NCBI GenBank assembly: GCA_015680685.1
Contig: MNCI01029539.1
Span: 4,726-68,725, forward strand
Direction of reading: 5' to 3'
Length of the DNA: 64,000 nt
DNA from: Gnetum montanum
Lineage: Eukaryota > Streptophyta > Gnetopsida > Gnetales > Gnetaceae
Below are positions 34,370 through 46,340 of the stretch, piece by piece. The notes under the pieces are model-generated. The model did not search any database and was not told where the DNA came from. It was given only the letters and a program-made list of their open reading frames with translations. The position numbers and the translations under genes were made by a program. Numbering within the stretch: the stretch's first letter is position 1; every line of letters starts with the position of its first letter.

Positions 34370-35216
34370 ATGAAGCTTTTCAAGAGCTTCAACTAAGACT
34401 CTAGCAGACTAAGAATGCAAAGGAGGCTACGATCTTTGGCACATCCTTATTATAAACCATGACTTTCAACACCAACAAAGACCTATCGTAAATTCAAAAA
34501 GAGAACTTGATCCTCACCAAGGATAATCACTGAGCAATAGAAAGACTAAATGGTTGGGCTAATGCACTAGCAACATGGGTAGCTCACCAAGGTAAATCTA
34601 GACTTAAGAAGGTTGGTAGCATAAAACTGTAATCTCTCAATGGATGAAGTCCATGCGCTTCACTAGAAAATCACCATTGAGGTAGCCACTTGGAAGAATG
34701 ATGCCCAAAAATTGAAATGAATAAAAAATCACTACAAGGACGAGGATGGACTTCTCAAGGAAGTCAACTAGAAGGAGATTCAGATGGCAAAGGCAAAGAT
34801 GAACAAGGCCCTCCAACAACTCCAACATAGAGGTGATGTATGGCAACCCATCTTTGATGGACTGAATGCATTCAACAAGACTAAAATTTGCATAAAGGAG
34901 TTGCAAATTGAAGCGATAATGAAGTACATGGAGCTTTCTAGCCTTCATTATGCAAACTTGGTGATGTTGATCGTAGGGAGGCTAAGAACAGAATTAGAGA
35001 AGCAAGTGGCGAGTTCCTACCTTCTCTACGAGGTAGAATTCAAGCTTCACAAGGAGACAAAATAAAAGTTGGAGACAACCAATGCAAAGCTTAAAGTTCT
35101 TAGGAGTAGATTCATTGATCAATGATCTATTGCTAAGAACCTAGCTAGGAAGATGAATGACTACTATGAGCTATAGAACCTAGTGAAGATGTTCATTATT
35201 TTTCTTCTAACTACTT
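34370..35216 (+). pseudogene. C-terminal part of Athila-type accessory protein
   Basis: Homologous to 63120-63950. In one frame with stops it reads an N-terminal part matching ITIEVATWKNDAQKLK and NHYKDEDGLLKEVN. Then comes a 93-codon open stretch MAKAKMNKALQQLQHRGDVW..., QPIFDGLNAFNKTKICIKEL, EAIMKYMELSSLHYANL and RTELEKQVASSYLL. Heptad-like leucines suggest a coiled coil. The role is unknown; such extra genes follow integrase in Athila and Tat elements. It is joined at about 35217 to a plus-strand LTR fragment, fitting the order accessory gene then LTR. Confidence 0.6.
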
Positions 35217-35501
35217 GTAGTGTGGATCTAAAAGATTGTATACAATTTTATTCAAGTGCCTGTGTACCCGAATGTACTAGCATGAACAATAATAAAATCA
35301 AGAGTTCCTACATCCATTGCAACACTAGATTAGTTTAATTCTACTTTTCTACACTTTACTTTCCATGTGCTTTACATTAATGTTCTTAATTAGCTAATAC
35401 AATTAATCATTAGTACATGAGTAGGAACACTTTGAGCATAACATAATAATTCTTGGTAATCCCAAGAGTGGATATCTTGTACATTTAGTAATAACCACTT
35501 G
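35217..35501 (+). repeat. Athila-like LTR fragment (R-U5), plus strand
   Basis: R and part of U5 (TTTTATTCAAGTGCCTGTGT..., AATAATAAAATCAAG, CATTGCAACAC) match the reverse complement of 36010-36130. U3 is missing. It abuts the U5 end of an inverted LTR at 35502. Confidence 0.55.
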
Positions 35502-36390
35502 TGATGAGTGGTGAGGTAGCCCTAAACTCAACCATATGAATATAAACATTCACGCATGATCTGATCAAACTCCATAGACAGACTAGTTGTGGTATCTAGA
35601 TAGTTACACATTAATCGTAGTTCATTGTCTTCCGACTTGGACTAGTATTTACTTGGTCATGTATGGTTTAGTCTAGAGTGAGGCGAATGATGTGATCCTA
35701 AACTAGTGCTACTCCTAGAGACAATAGAAAATAATCTTGTTTTAAGCTAATAGGTGATGAGACGAAAAATCTAAACTAGCCTAAGTGTGATGAGCATCCG
35801 TCCTTAATCATCTATGTGCATCTTGAACCTCGTGTACTACTTTTGGGATTACCAAGCACATATTACTTGAGCACTTCTAGATACACTACTGGGTTACCAA
35901 GTAGTTACACTTAAATGTTCATGATTAACTCGTACTCATTCCACATTTAATAATAGGAGTAGTAAATGATGATAAAGAAATGGTAACGAAGAAAACAATA
36001 AATAACAATTAACAATTAAAGTAATTAAAGACTAAGTAAATGTTGCAATGATGGAGTAATCTCAATCTTTATTGCTGATCATGTATGTGTCCAAGTATGT
36101 CACACTGGAATAAAGGTTCCGTACAATTACAAGCATCACACTATGGGCATGCACTTGGAAAATACTCTAACTCTTGTAGGAACAAACTGCAAGAGCTTCA
36201 CTACAACTTAAACAAAAGGTGCCATAAATGTGATAGGTGCAAGCATATTTATAGCGGAAAATGGACTCTACATTGACGAGGTCACATCAACGTGTGGAAA
36301 GATGTGTTGATGGGATCATGTTGTTGTGGCCACCTTGATGAGGCTTCTTCGATGCAGCCCAATCGATGCAATCCATTGGATGCTTCATCA
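35502..36390 (-). repeat. 3' LTR of the gag-only element
   Basis: 889 bp, minus strand. It starts TGATGAAGCATCC at 36390 beside the polypurine tract and ends CACTCATCA at 35502. U3 has TCGATGCA and GATGTGTTGATGG words; a TATA-like TATAAATATGC follows; R carries GCAATAAAGATTGAG (polyadenylation-type signal); U5 has TTGGTAACCCAGTAG. Confidence 0.8.
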
Positions 36391-37855
36391 TACCCCCACA
36401 ATTGAGTGAAAACTCATCCTCGAGTTTGTTACAATTTGGAAGGTATGAGGTTACTAGCGATACACATGGAAAAACACATCAATACACACACTAGCAACAC
36501 ACTAAGGGCCCAAGTGTATGGAAAAATTTACAAGACTGTGGTGTTTGTGGATAACAAAATTCAACACCTTGACAAAAATGAACTAAGAATCCCACTGAGA
36601 TGTTGAAGTTGCTAAAGAGGATCACACAGTTCCTGGTGACGATGGTTCTAAAGTTTAATTCTTGATGGACCATTGCATGTGAACCCTCTGCACTCTTGAG
36701 GTCGCATGCCCCATTCCCTTCTGGTTCTAGATTGCTTATCTTGAGGTTGTGATGGTCCTTCTTCCCTTGGATGCCTTAATTTTTATGCCATCTGTAGTCA
36801 CAACATAACCATGAATTAAAATGTGTGCATGTTGCCCAAAATGGCAATAATATACCTTCCCATTATGGCTAGGCTATGAGAGTGACATGTGCATCCTCTT
36901 GGATCTAAGATGGTGTAAACCATTACATGTGGCTTCTCGAAGTGTAGTTCAAGGATTAAAAACAATGAAATATGATGAAGTAAAACTAACTTGTTGATTA
37001 ACCATAAGAGACATTAAGTCATTGATTAGCTAGAATCATGCGCCCCCACAATGTAGAGTAGACCTCTGGTAGTAAAAGGGAAAAGAATGGTTGGATTTGG
37101 ACAATGGTAGAAAGGTTATGTGCTTAGGAAGGATATTGGGCATAAAAAAAATCAAAAAACTCCCTAGCATTATGAAAAAATGGATAAAATTCAAAGGGAT
37201 GGTGCACATATATATAGTATTATTCAAATGTGTTGATAGGGCCGTGTAAACAAGGCTGTGTAAATGCATGGGATGCATATATAGGGCCTAGTTAACATAG
37301 CTATCTAGCTATGTTGACCACTGATGATTGATGAATTAAAGACCTAAAAGAAGAAAATGATGTGGTGGAGTGCAACAAGTATAGATTACAAATGTTACGC
37401 AAGTGGGTCCTTCCCAAAGTAGGTTCCAACCTATCATGCTCTTACGTAACCACACCTTAAAATGTCTGTAGGTACTATAAGGGTTTAATGCAATCCACAC
37501 CACTACAAAAAAACACACACATGTTAAATATCATCATGATGAGGTATGAATTCTATGCCACACAAGACACAAGTAAAAAATACATGGGTAGTGGGATGAG
37601 ACAAATCGTAGAAGGGATTGTAAAGATTGGGACATGAGGTGACTAACCCTAAGCATAATGAATCCTAAGTGTGGGGCATGATTAATGTGTCATTAACCCA
37701 TCACTCCAAAATCAAAACCAGGTCCATTCTTCCGATCAATGACATCACATTGTTTCATCCAATGATGGACAACCATAAGAGCACCATGACAACAAGGTGT
37801 ATGATCACTTGGTAGTTTGTCCAAGGGAGGAGTGTTTTGGAATTGCTAGGTGGCA

Positions 37856-37886
<31 letters not shown>

Positions 37887-38510
37887 GATGCTTTGGCACT
37901 TTGTCCTTTCCAACACTGAACTGGAGAAGTTGCCAACCTTCAGGCATGGGTGCATGTTTTTCCAGTGGGACCCTTAGAACAACATTGAGTTTCTTTACTA
38001 AGTGCCTTTATTACTCTTACTTCCATTTTTTGTTAGATCTACAAGAATCTTAGTACAACTAGGTTGCATGATAGCACCTATAGATGTTACCAAGGAAACC
38101 CACAAGTCCCCTTGATGTCACACCTTGGCCATTCCCTCTTAGTCCATCATTTTTTGCTCTAGGCATCATGAGCACAAATTTATTTTAAATTTTAATGATA
38201 ATAGGAATATCATTGTACCCAGAGTAGAAGCTCTTATTAATAGAATGGATGGATGAATTTTGTGAGCTCACTATCCAAATAATTAATCACCTAAGACTTG
38301 ATAACATAGAACAACACCTTGACCAATGAGTCACATGAGTGTTTTATTCATAGATGAGATTACCGATAAAAAGAAAACAACAAATAAAAATATAAAACAA
38401 CAAATTTAAAGATGAAAAATTAGAAATCAGAAAACAAGAAATTGAAAATGAAGAACTAGAAAATAAAAAATTGTAAAATCAAAGAAAAGGAAAAACATTT
38501 ACTAATTTTG
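36391..38510 (-). other. 3' untranslated block of the gag-only element
   Basis: Homologous to 3666-5690, with shared segments GGGTCC.TCCCAAAGTAGGTT, CTTCAGGCATGGGTG-like and GAATGGATGGATGAA-like. PPT-like motifs lie at 36391-36400, about 37036-37050 and about 38528. A (CT)12 microsatellite is at 37861-37885. No gene supported; short frames are not shared. Confidence 0.65.
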
Positions 38511-38519
38511 CTTGTTAGA

Positions 38520-40536
38520 ATAGAGGATATCCCCCATAACTAATCCTTTGAGTATGGCTAGAATTAATAAATGGAAAATTTGGATCCAATCATCTTGGGA
38601 ATATTGGAGTTTATTCATATCCAAACCACTGGGTGTCCTTTGATGTGTTTGGAATGTACCCAAATTGGGGTTCACACACTTGACTAAAGTTGGCATAGTG
38701 GGGAAAATTACAAGATATGGTCATGTGATAAGGGGTTGACCCACTATGGAACTTGTGACCATAAGATGGTATGCAAGGATCAATATATCTCCCTATGTGG
38801 CTATATTCATTGGTCTGCATGGTTGTTGGAGCATTAATTGATGGCCTTGATAAGGTAACAAGAGGCATTAAGTTCAAGGAGGAAGGTGCATCACAGTGCT
38901 AGGCTTGTGTTGAGTTGGAGGATGTAGTGGTTTCAGAACTGTGCTTTCTCTTTCTACAATCATGCCAAAAGAAAGGATGCTTCCAACGTTGTGGAGGATT
39001 CTCACAAGTAACGTTTGTGGGTTGATGCGGTGGGGCAAACTCTTTTGGCACAACTGGTGGCAATGTAGAAGGAGGTGAAGGATGAGAACATTGAGGGCAA
39101 GAAGAAGTGTAAGGCACATGAGGTGGTGATCTTGTTGGAGAGGACATCGGTGGATAGTACTAAAGAGAATGATAACGATGAGATGAAGTAGAGGATGTTG
39201 ATCCAGTTGTAGAAATAGGATGTTGAACATAAAAAATGTTCAGCATTGAGACATATGAAGGGTATGGTCAGTTTGGCAGTGGCCTCCCCCACGACTGGGG
39301 TTTTTGCCACTATGGTTGAATACGGTATTTTTGTACGAAGTCTAGATGTAACATTCCTCCCCAATGCTAATGTAAATGTCATAAGACTAGGCATTGACCT
39401 TTGGGGTGATCATATAGGCAAACCTTACATTGATATATATGATTGGTAGTTGAGCTCCTATTCTTATTATCTTCAACCCTTCGTTCTGATTGTTGTGTGG
39501 TGTCCTATCCTATTTCTTGATTTGGCATAGTTCTACCTCTAATAATGTTGGCATATTTCCCACATTTTTCATGTACCCATTCCATCATCTTATTGATCTT
39601 TGTCTTAATTTCATCTAGTGATTGTAGTATTGGCAAAGAAAAAAATGGTTTCACCTCCTTGAGATGAGTTGATTTCTCCTCTTTATGATTATGTACCTTT
39701 GTTACTTCAAGATTTTTGTCCTGTTGAGATTTTTCAACATTCTCCCATTTAGCTATTTCTCCTTCTTCTTTTGCTATCTGCTTGATAAGCTCTTGGAATT
39801 GGTAGGTTTGTAGCTTGTATAGTTGACCTCGGGCATACATCCCTAGGGTCTCCATTGTTGCATTACAGAGCCCATCCATGATGTGATACATTAGCCTTTC
39901 CTTAGAGAACCCATGGCCTAGGCATTTGTTTAACAAAGAGTAATATCTTTCTAAGGCCATGTCCAAGGGTTCATGTTGTGCTTTTTTTCATTCTTGGATT
40001 TGTCTCCTCAAGGTTGAAACTCTTGCATAGGTTTGATATCTTTTAGTGAAGATTTATACTATTGTCGGCCAATTGCAAATTGATTTTGGCTTTAAAGACT
40101 TGTACCATACTTTTTCTTAGCTAACGAGTGTCATAGGGAAGAGCTTAACTCTCTGTCACGCATTATCAATATTGTTCCATACACAGGCATCATGGAAACC
40201 TTGTATATGATGTTGTGGATCTAAATCATAGCCTCCTAAAAACTTTGGAAAGTTGTTCAAATCAAGCCTGGGTAGACTGCTTTTCTTACGGTGCATGCAG
40301 GGTATTTGAACAATCTCTTGTATATGCATTAGGCTCCTAGTGGCCATCAAGGGTTCATAATCACTACGTAGGTTATGAATTTATGAGTTGGGATGATGTT
40401 GTCTTTGTTTATGTACATAGGAGACCCCTGCATAAGATCGAGTACCCCAAACTTTGTCTTCATCATAAATTTCATTGGTTCTCCAATGAATTGCCTCACT
40501 AGTTGTTGCATTATCATAGTTTTGTGAGAGAGACAT
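38520..40536 (-). pseudogene. Athila-type gag
   Basis: Capsid/nucleocapsid precursor. It starts MSLSQNYDNATTSEAIHW at 40536. The gag core follows: LPRLDLNNFPKFLGGYDLDP, QHHIQGFHDAC, VKLFPMTLVS and WYKSLKPKSI. Then comes a 153-codon open stretch MDMALERYYSLLNKCLGHGF, SKERLMYHIMDGL, and GQLYKLQTYQFQELIKQIAK. A knuckle of the Athila form C-x2-C-x3-HP-x3-C (CKVCLYDHPKGQC, about 39393-39434) follows. The C-terminal part is Pro/Gln-rich (38870-39150). Stops (TAG, TGA) and a few frameshifts break it. No pol follows. Confidence 0.8.
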
Positions 40537-40650
40537 TATTATGAATCATGTGTGACTTAATTGAAATTAATTTCTTTTTCTAAAAGATATATCATTAATA
40601 CTTTGTTATAGCAATCTTGTATGATATAACTAATCTAAATAAGTAGCACC

Positions 40651-40669
40651 GTCCTTGGCAATGACGCCA
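40651..40669 (-). promoter_or_regulatory. Primer-binding site, tRNA-Asp type
   Basis: TGGCGTCATTGCCAAGGAC on the minus strand, one base inside the LTR end ACTTATCA. It matches the 3' end complement of plant tRNA-Asp (TGGCGCCGTTGCCGGGGA) with several changes, the primer typical of Athila elements. Confidence 0.8.
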
Positions 40670-40670
40670 A

Positions 40671-41244
40671 TGATAAGTGATGAGGTACTCCTACACTCAA
40701 CCATACCAATATGAGCGTTCATGCACAATCTAATCGAGCTCTACAGACAATCTAGTTGTGGTATCTAGGTAGTTACGCGTTGATTTTAGTTCGCTATCTT
40801 CCCACCTAGACTAGTATTTACTTGGTCATGTATGGTTTAGTCTAGAGTGAGGCGAATGATGTGATCCTAAACTAGTGCTACTCCTAGAGATAATAGAAAA
40901 TAAACTTGTTTTAAGCTAATAGGCAGCGAGAAGAAAAATCTAAACTAGCCTAAGTGTGATTAGCATCCATCCTTAATCATCTGTGTGCATCTTGGACCTC
41001 GTGTACTACTTCTAGGATTACCAAGCACATATTACTTGAGCACTCCTAGATACGCTACTGGGTTACCAAGTAGTTGCACTTAAATGTTTGTGATTAACTC
41101 ATACTCATTCTGCATTTAATAATAGGAATAGTAAATGATGATAAAGAAATAGTAATAAAGAAAACAATAAATAACACTTAACAATTAAAGTAATTAAAGA
41201 CTAAGTAAATGCTGCAATGATGGAGTAATCTCAATCTTTATTGC
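40671..41244 (-). repeat. 5' LTR of the gag-only element, clipped
   Basis: U5 and R match 35502-36080 closely. At about 41245, just past AATCTCAATCTTTATTGC, the sequence switches to the start of a plus-strand LTR, so U3 is lost. Confidence 0.8.
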
Positions 41245-41765
41245 TAATGAAGTGTCATTAGTCGATGCGTCGACTAGGCCGTGTATATGGGGCTGCGTAT
41301 ACGCGGCTGCATTGATGTTGCCCTATTGATGCAGCCTTCCATGCGTTCAGATGACCCCATTTACACGGAGCCTATTTTAGCTTAGAAATAAGAGGGCCTT
41401 CCACCTCATTTAGGTACCTTTTTAGTTAGTTGTAGTGAAGCACTTACAGTTTGTTCCCACAGGAGATAGAATATTTTCCAAGTGCCCGCAATAGGTGTAA
41501 GAAAAGTGATCAGCCCTTTATTTAAGCATTGATGTATTTGAACCCATTAGCGTGAATGGCAATAAAGATGAACTCTTCAAGCATTCCTTGTAGCATTTGG
41601 ACTTAGACATTTAATGCATTCAATAGTTTAATATGTTTATGCTTTGATAATTACTTAAGTCTCTGTTATTGTTATTTTAATCACTATCGCTCTCTTATAA
41701 GTTCATAAAGACCATAAGTGCGACCATCTCGAACATAAACCCAACACTTGGTAATCCTAGTAGTA
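41245..41765 (+). repeat. Athila-like LTR, plus strand, truncated in U5
   Basis: Starts TAATGAAGTGTC (decayed TGATGAAG). U3 has CCGTGTATATGG, GCGTATACGC and ATTGATGCAGCC words, and a degraded TATA box TTAGAAATAAGAGGG sits at about 41376. Then the R segment CAGTTTGTTCC...TTCCAAGTGCC and GGCAATAAAGATGAAC. It breaks off before the U5 end, and the integrase follows after a gap of about 65 bp. Confidence 0.65.
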
Positions 41766-41829
41766 GTTGTGCACAATGGTTCACCCACTCCTATGAATGA
41801 TGCCAAAGAGATGGTGGGATGATTGCATG

Positions 41830-42691
41830 GATGGGGGACCCTCAATAGTGGATCTAACCACTAGAGCCCTTTAACATTTGGGGCATTGACTTCATGGGAC
41901 CCATCACATCCCTATCCAACGGAAAGGCGTACATCATCGTAGCTATGGACTACTCCATAAAGTGGGTGGAAGTGGCAATCCTCATCAGCTATTCTTCCAA
42001 CATTGCCACATGATTTGTCTAGCAGAGAATCATTAACAAGTTTGGAGTATCACATACACTCATTTCTAACAATGGAACCGATTTCATGAGTGTCACCTTT
42101 TAGAAACTCATGCAACACTTTGGGGTTACCCATAAATTTACCACACCTTATCACCCCCAAGCCAATGGGTAGGTCAAAGTCACTAATAGGGAGATCCCCA
42201 AGATCCTCACATGTACCATTAGCAAATATAGGAGGGACTGGAGCACCAAACTTAATGATGCCCTCTGGGCCTATCGCTCCAGTTGGAAACTTCCTATAGG
42301 TTACTCTCCCTATGAGTTAGTGTACAATAAGTTACCAAAACTTCCAATCCAAGCGAAACTCTAGACACTATCCACTGCAAGTGACTTAGGGCTTGACCTA
42401 CCACTAGCACAACACAAATGACTTATCAACTTAAGTGTGCTAGATGAGAATCGATTTGTGGCCCTGTCTTCAAATGAGATCCATAAGGCTTACAATAAGA
42501 AATGACATGATCTTAGGATTCAGAAGGTCACATTCAAATGTGGAGACAAGGTGTTGTATTAGAACCCCACACATGTATCTTAACTGACTAAGTTTCAAAC
42601 ATTGTGGGAGGGACCTTACATTGTCTCCGAAACCTTTTCATCTGGGGCCTTCTTATCCACAAAATTGAGGACCCCACATGAATGCAATTGG
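41830..42691 (+). pseudogene. Athila-like integrase core and C-terminus
   Basis: Same integrase family as 5708-6588. Visible are GIDFMGPITSLSNGKAYII (first catalytic Asp present), AMDYSIKWVEVA, SHTLISNNGTDF (Asn-Asn in place of the usual Asp at the second site), FGVTHKFTTPYHPQANG, NDALWAYRSSWKLPIGYSPY, and the C-terminal WEGPYIVSETF. At least eight stops, mainly TAG. The N-terminal zinc finger and upstream pol are missing. The frame runs to CAATTGG at 42691, where the 18.7 kb element is inserted. Its continuation, the accessory gene in the same orientation, is at 61415. Confidence 0.85.
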
Positions 42692-44511
42692 TGTAGCGAC
42701 TGAAAACATCGATGGCTGGAAACACTGAGAGGTTGTCGGGTGAATAGTTTTAACCTGAGATCCATGCAAGGGTTGTGCTGGATGAAATGGAAATGGGATG
42801 CCTTGAACAGTTTGGTCGAGTAGACAGGGACTTAGTCAGTGTAACTTAATCTTATGTAAATATCATTTTAAGCATGAAACAAATGAAATATAACTGATGA
42901 TTGATTGATGTGATAATAAAGAAAATGATGCTAAATAGTGATAATAATGTAGAAACAACAAAGCAACTAGGATGAGAAAATGCACGACCGCAAAGTCACG
43001 GGTTCAATTCTCTTCTCTGCTTGAAAATGCATAACAAGTGGTATAGTGTTGGGGGGCACAGGGAGTCCAGGAATGGCCGAAACACTTAAGATGCCTCAAC
43101 TATGTTTCAGGTAGAAGCTTAAGAGCCAAGAGTACAAAGCGCCGACAAGTAAAAAGCTAATGCCAAGCATCAATGCTAAAGGTTTCAACTTGCTTTGAAT
43201 TGCTAAAATGCCAATCAATGCCAACAATGTCAATTTTCTTTTGCTCACCAACCCAAATTTGCCAACCCTTGCGAATTTTTTGGCAACCCTTTGAGCGTTG
43301 TCCCCTAGGGTATTTATAGGGTCAAGAGCACACAAGAAATGAGGCTTGGACGACACATGTCCTACACCCATGCAATGCTGACGTGTCCATATTGCATGGA
43401 CATGCAAAGCTAATTGTGAACCTACCACACTACAATCACGCTATTGAAACTGGGAGTGCTGGCGCCAGGTATGCAAACAATGTGAGCAAGAGATGAAGCA
43501 TACTGGTGTAGCATAGTTGTTTGCTATGCTGTGCTATGCTATGTAGCCTAGCACGTCGGCATAGCATAGGTACCTACTATGCTATACTATGCTATGTAGC
43601 ATAGCATAGCATAGCCACCAATTTGAAAAGGAAAATTCTTTTGAAGTCAACTGCAACTGCATCTGTTGGAAGCTTCAAGGCACATTGGGTTAACTTTTGA
43701 AGTACTTTGTTGAATTTTCATCCCTACTATGCCATGTAGCATAGCATAGCATAGTAGTTGTCTTGGTCAGCGACTTGTGCTAAAGTTGCAAATACTTGTT
43801 TGAAGTTCTAATCACGCTAACAGCTGCAACTTTTGCCTTTTGCAAAGGAGAACCTTTGAACGTGTTGAACTTACATTTGAAACATTTCTTGCTACTCTTG
43901 TATTATTGCTACACTATGCTACACTATGTAGCATAGCATGGCATAGTAGCTGTCATGTCCTACATTTTTCTTAATTCATTACTTTCTAGTAAGAGATTGC
44001 TGAAGGACTTGAAGTCAAACAAGGCAACTGGTTTTGGAGGCTGGAGTGCTTGTCGAGTGCGATTTCTTCATTGGAATCACTTGGTAAGTTGGGCCTTTTT
44101 AATTCACCTTTTCTACGCTGTGCTACACTATGTAGCATAGCACTTAGCTCTGTAATGATTTCCACTTGGTTTCCTGAGCAACTATCCTCCAAGGTCTGTT
44201 ACACTACATAGCATAGCAAAATTCTTCACTAGAAAACTTGCCAAACTGTTTAGTGCATCCTGAGCACTGCCGAAAATCCCATACATGGTTTCTGAATAGA
44301 CTGTTAGCCAGGTGAATCACCCAGGTGGGCATGCCAGAGAGTCCATTGGGCCTGTTAGCTTTGGAGGTAGAAAACTTATCGAACTGAATAGTCTAAACTC
44401 AGTGCATCCATTTCCTGCCAAACTACCATGATGCTGCACTTGTGCAAATCCCTTACCTAAATTCCAAGACCCTAGTGAAGCAAGAGGGTCTTGAAATTTT
44501 GGGATGTTTCA
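42692..44511 (-). repeat. 3' LTR of the Tat-like element
   Basis: 1820 bp; minus-strand ends TGAAACATCCC (44511) and CAGTCGCTACA (42692). TATA at 43311-43319. The U3 palindromes (about 43490-44220) are almost all in GCTATG/CATAGC form, with CpG nearly gone, unlike the 5' LTR. Differences from the 5' LTR are mostly transitions. Confidence 0.9.
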
Positions 44512-45889
44512 TTGGTCCCTTTTTGTCGATGTCTGGAGAACGGACCTGAGAGATGTCGACAAAGAATACAAAACACCACAGAAGACAAGATGCCAACATC
44601 GCTCTTCGATAATAGCCAAGATGTCTCTTAGCCATGCTTGAGAGTGTTGGATTGGTTATGCAGGGAAAAAGGAAGGGTTAAACTGGGGGGAGAAGGAGGT
44701 TTAGGAAAATGGTAAAGATGAGGCTTAGCAAGGTCCCTCGTCGGAATGCTTGTGAGGGAGTTTTTTATGTGGTCATCTTTGCTTTTGCTGACCTTTGACC
44801 TCTCATTATAATGCTTGGAGAGGATTACTATGAAATAGCTGGTGTGCCATTGTTTTAGGCACGTTTATTTTAAGTTGCTTTTGTGCTTTTATGCTTTTCC
44901 TTTTGTTGTTTTGTCGTTTACATTTGCAAACAACCTTGTTGTTGTAGGACAGGTGTTTCTTTCTCAGGATGAGTTGCGTTACATCCACAAGGGGCTTTAA
45001 CCTACCTATAGATGCTTATCATGTAGCAAGTTGCATTACGCACATCATGGACTTTGCGGTTGGGAATATGAGAGGGCTTTACAGGCATCAGGAAAATTTG
45101 TAAAAGAGGTGAGAGTGAGAATTGCAGGTGTAAGGAATGAGGTAAAGAAGGTTAAGGGGGAAGGCAGGATATGCACTCCAAAGTGGCTAAGCTAGTTAGG
45201 ATGACCACTTTGGAACGATGTAGTGTCCTAGCTCCATGGCGAAACGCATCTCTGATTGCAGCCCCTCTAGTACGTATCCTGCAAACACAACAAAGAGCAA
45301 ACCAGAAGAAACAACCATGATGCAAAATGAAGGTAGAGGCCTTGTTTTCTTTGAACACTGCCAGAACAACGAACATTGTTGTTGAGCCATTTGGCATCCA
45401 AACTAGAAAGTCCAGCAATAGTTCTGGCAGCATCTGCATGGAGAGGTTGGCATTAAGGAAATTAGGAATTGCAGTGATGCAAATGCTTAGGAATCCCCGC
45501 CCAAGGCAAACATTATGCATTTCAATTGTGAGATAGGCTACCCAATAGTTGAATCTCTTTTAGGCATGGGTGATGGTAGGGGTTGGAGGATAGCAATATT
45601 GTGGTTGGGCCACAATACTACTGGAACTCCAGCAGTAGGCACTAACTATGGAAGCTATTGCCATGGCAAAGGGCCATGGTAGCGGTAGCTCCAGAAGGTC
45701 AACAAGATGTCATAAGACATCTTCAAACGATCAGCAAGATGCCAAGGGTAATGGCGTTGCACATATTCTTGAGGGTGTTTTCATAGCATTGTGAACTGCA
45801 TTCAGGAATCACAACGCTCCACCCCATATTGGTGGTATGCACGCTCGCTTGTTTGTAGAGTTGTGATGCATGCTAAGGACATTCTGCGA
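44512..45889 (-). other. 3' internal region of the Tat-like element
   Basis: The part next to the LTR (44512-45070) matches 8165-8735, including a purine-rich tract and a basic frame with MDVTQLI. The rest (45070-45889) has no supported gene; a 122-codon minus frame at 45152-45520 is not recognised. Confidence 0.5.
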
Positions 45890-46330
45890 GCCCAGTTTAA
45901 GGTCCTAGTAGACCATCTAATGTGCTAGTTTAAGGTCTTAGCAGACCATGGTGTGCTAGTTTAAGGTCCTAACAGACTGCAGTGCCAATTTATCATCATA
46001 GTGGATGGTGGTTGTGCTAGTTTAAGATCCTAGAAGACCATAGTGCTAGTTTAATGTCATAGCGGATAGTGGTAGTACTAGTTTAAGGTCCTAGCAGATT
46101 GTTGTGCTAGTTTATCATCATAGCAGATGATGGATAGGCTAGTTTAAAGTCATAGTGGACTATTTGTGCTAGTTTAACGTCATAGCGGATGAGTTGTGCC
46201 AGTTTTACGTTGTAAAAGACAAGTTGTGCCAATTTTACGTCGTAGCAGATGATTGCTTACCTTTGCAAGTTTTACATTGTAGCAAACATTGGTTTGCTAG
46301 TTTTACATTGTAGCAGACGATTACTCACCT
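45890..46330. repeat. Minisatellite island 1 (TAGTTTAAGGTC family)
   Basis: About a dozen diverged units of roughly 30-40 bp, typified by CTAGTTTAAGGTCCTAGCAG. It lies directly after integrase. Tandem repeats in the 3' untranslated region are a known feature of Tat-lineage elements. Confidence 0.85.
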
Positions 46331-46340
46331 TTCTCATGCT

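Larger units (their letters stand above)
35502..41244 (-). mobile_element. Athila-like element with gag but no pol
   Basis: A complete layout on the minus strand except for a clipped 5' LTR: partial 5' LTR (40671-41244), primer-binding site (40651-40669), gag (about 38520-40536), 3' untranslated block (36391-38510), polypurine tract (36391-36400) and 3' LTR (35502-36390). The U5-R parts of the two LTRs are very similar by eye. No protease, reverse transcriptase, RNase H or integrase lies between gag and the 3' block. It is therefore a non-autonomous derivative that would have depended on enzymes from related elements. Confidence 0.8.

Noticed and set aside
37755-37955. Minus frame with alternating Arg-Glu repeats
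   Set aside because: The repeat is the translation of the (CT)n microsatellite at 37861-37885.
42975-43025. B-box-like GGGTTCAATTC in the LTR (also near 59910), possible tRNA gene
   Set aside because: No matching acceptor, D or anticodon stems could be drawn, and the plus-strand LTR copy at about 10260 lacks the motif.
45890-46330. Regularly spaced repeats that might look like a CRISPR array
   Set aside because: Units are diverged tandem minisatellite copies inside a plant retrotransposon, with no constant repeat separated by unique spacers.
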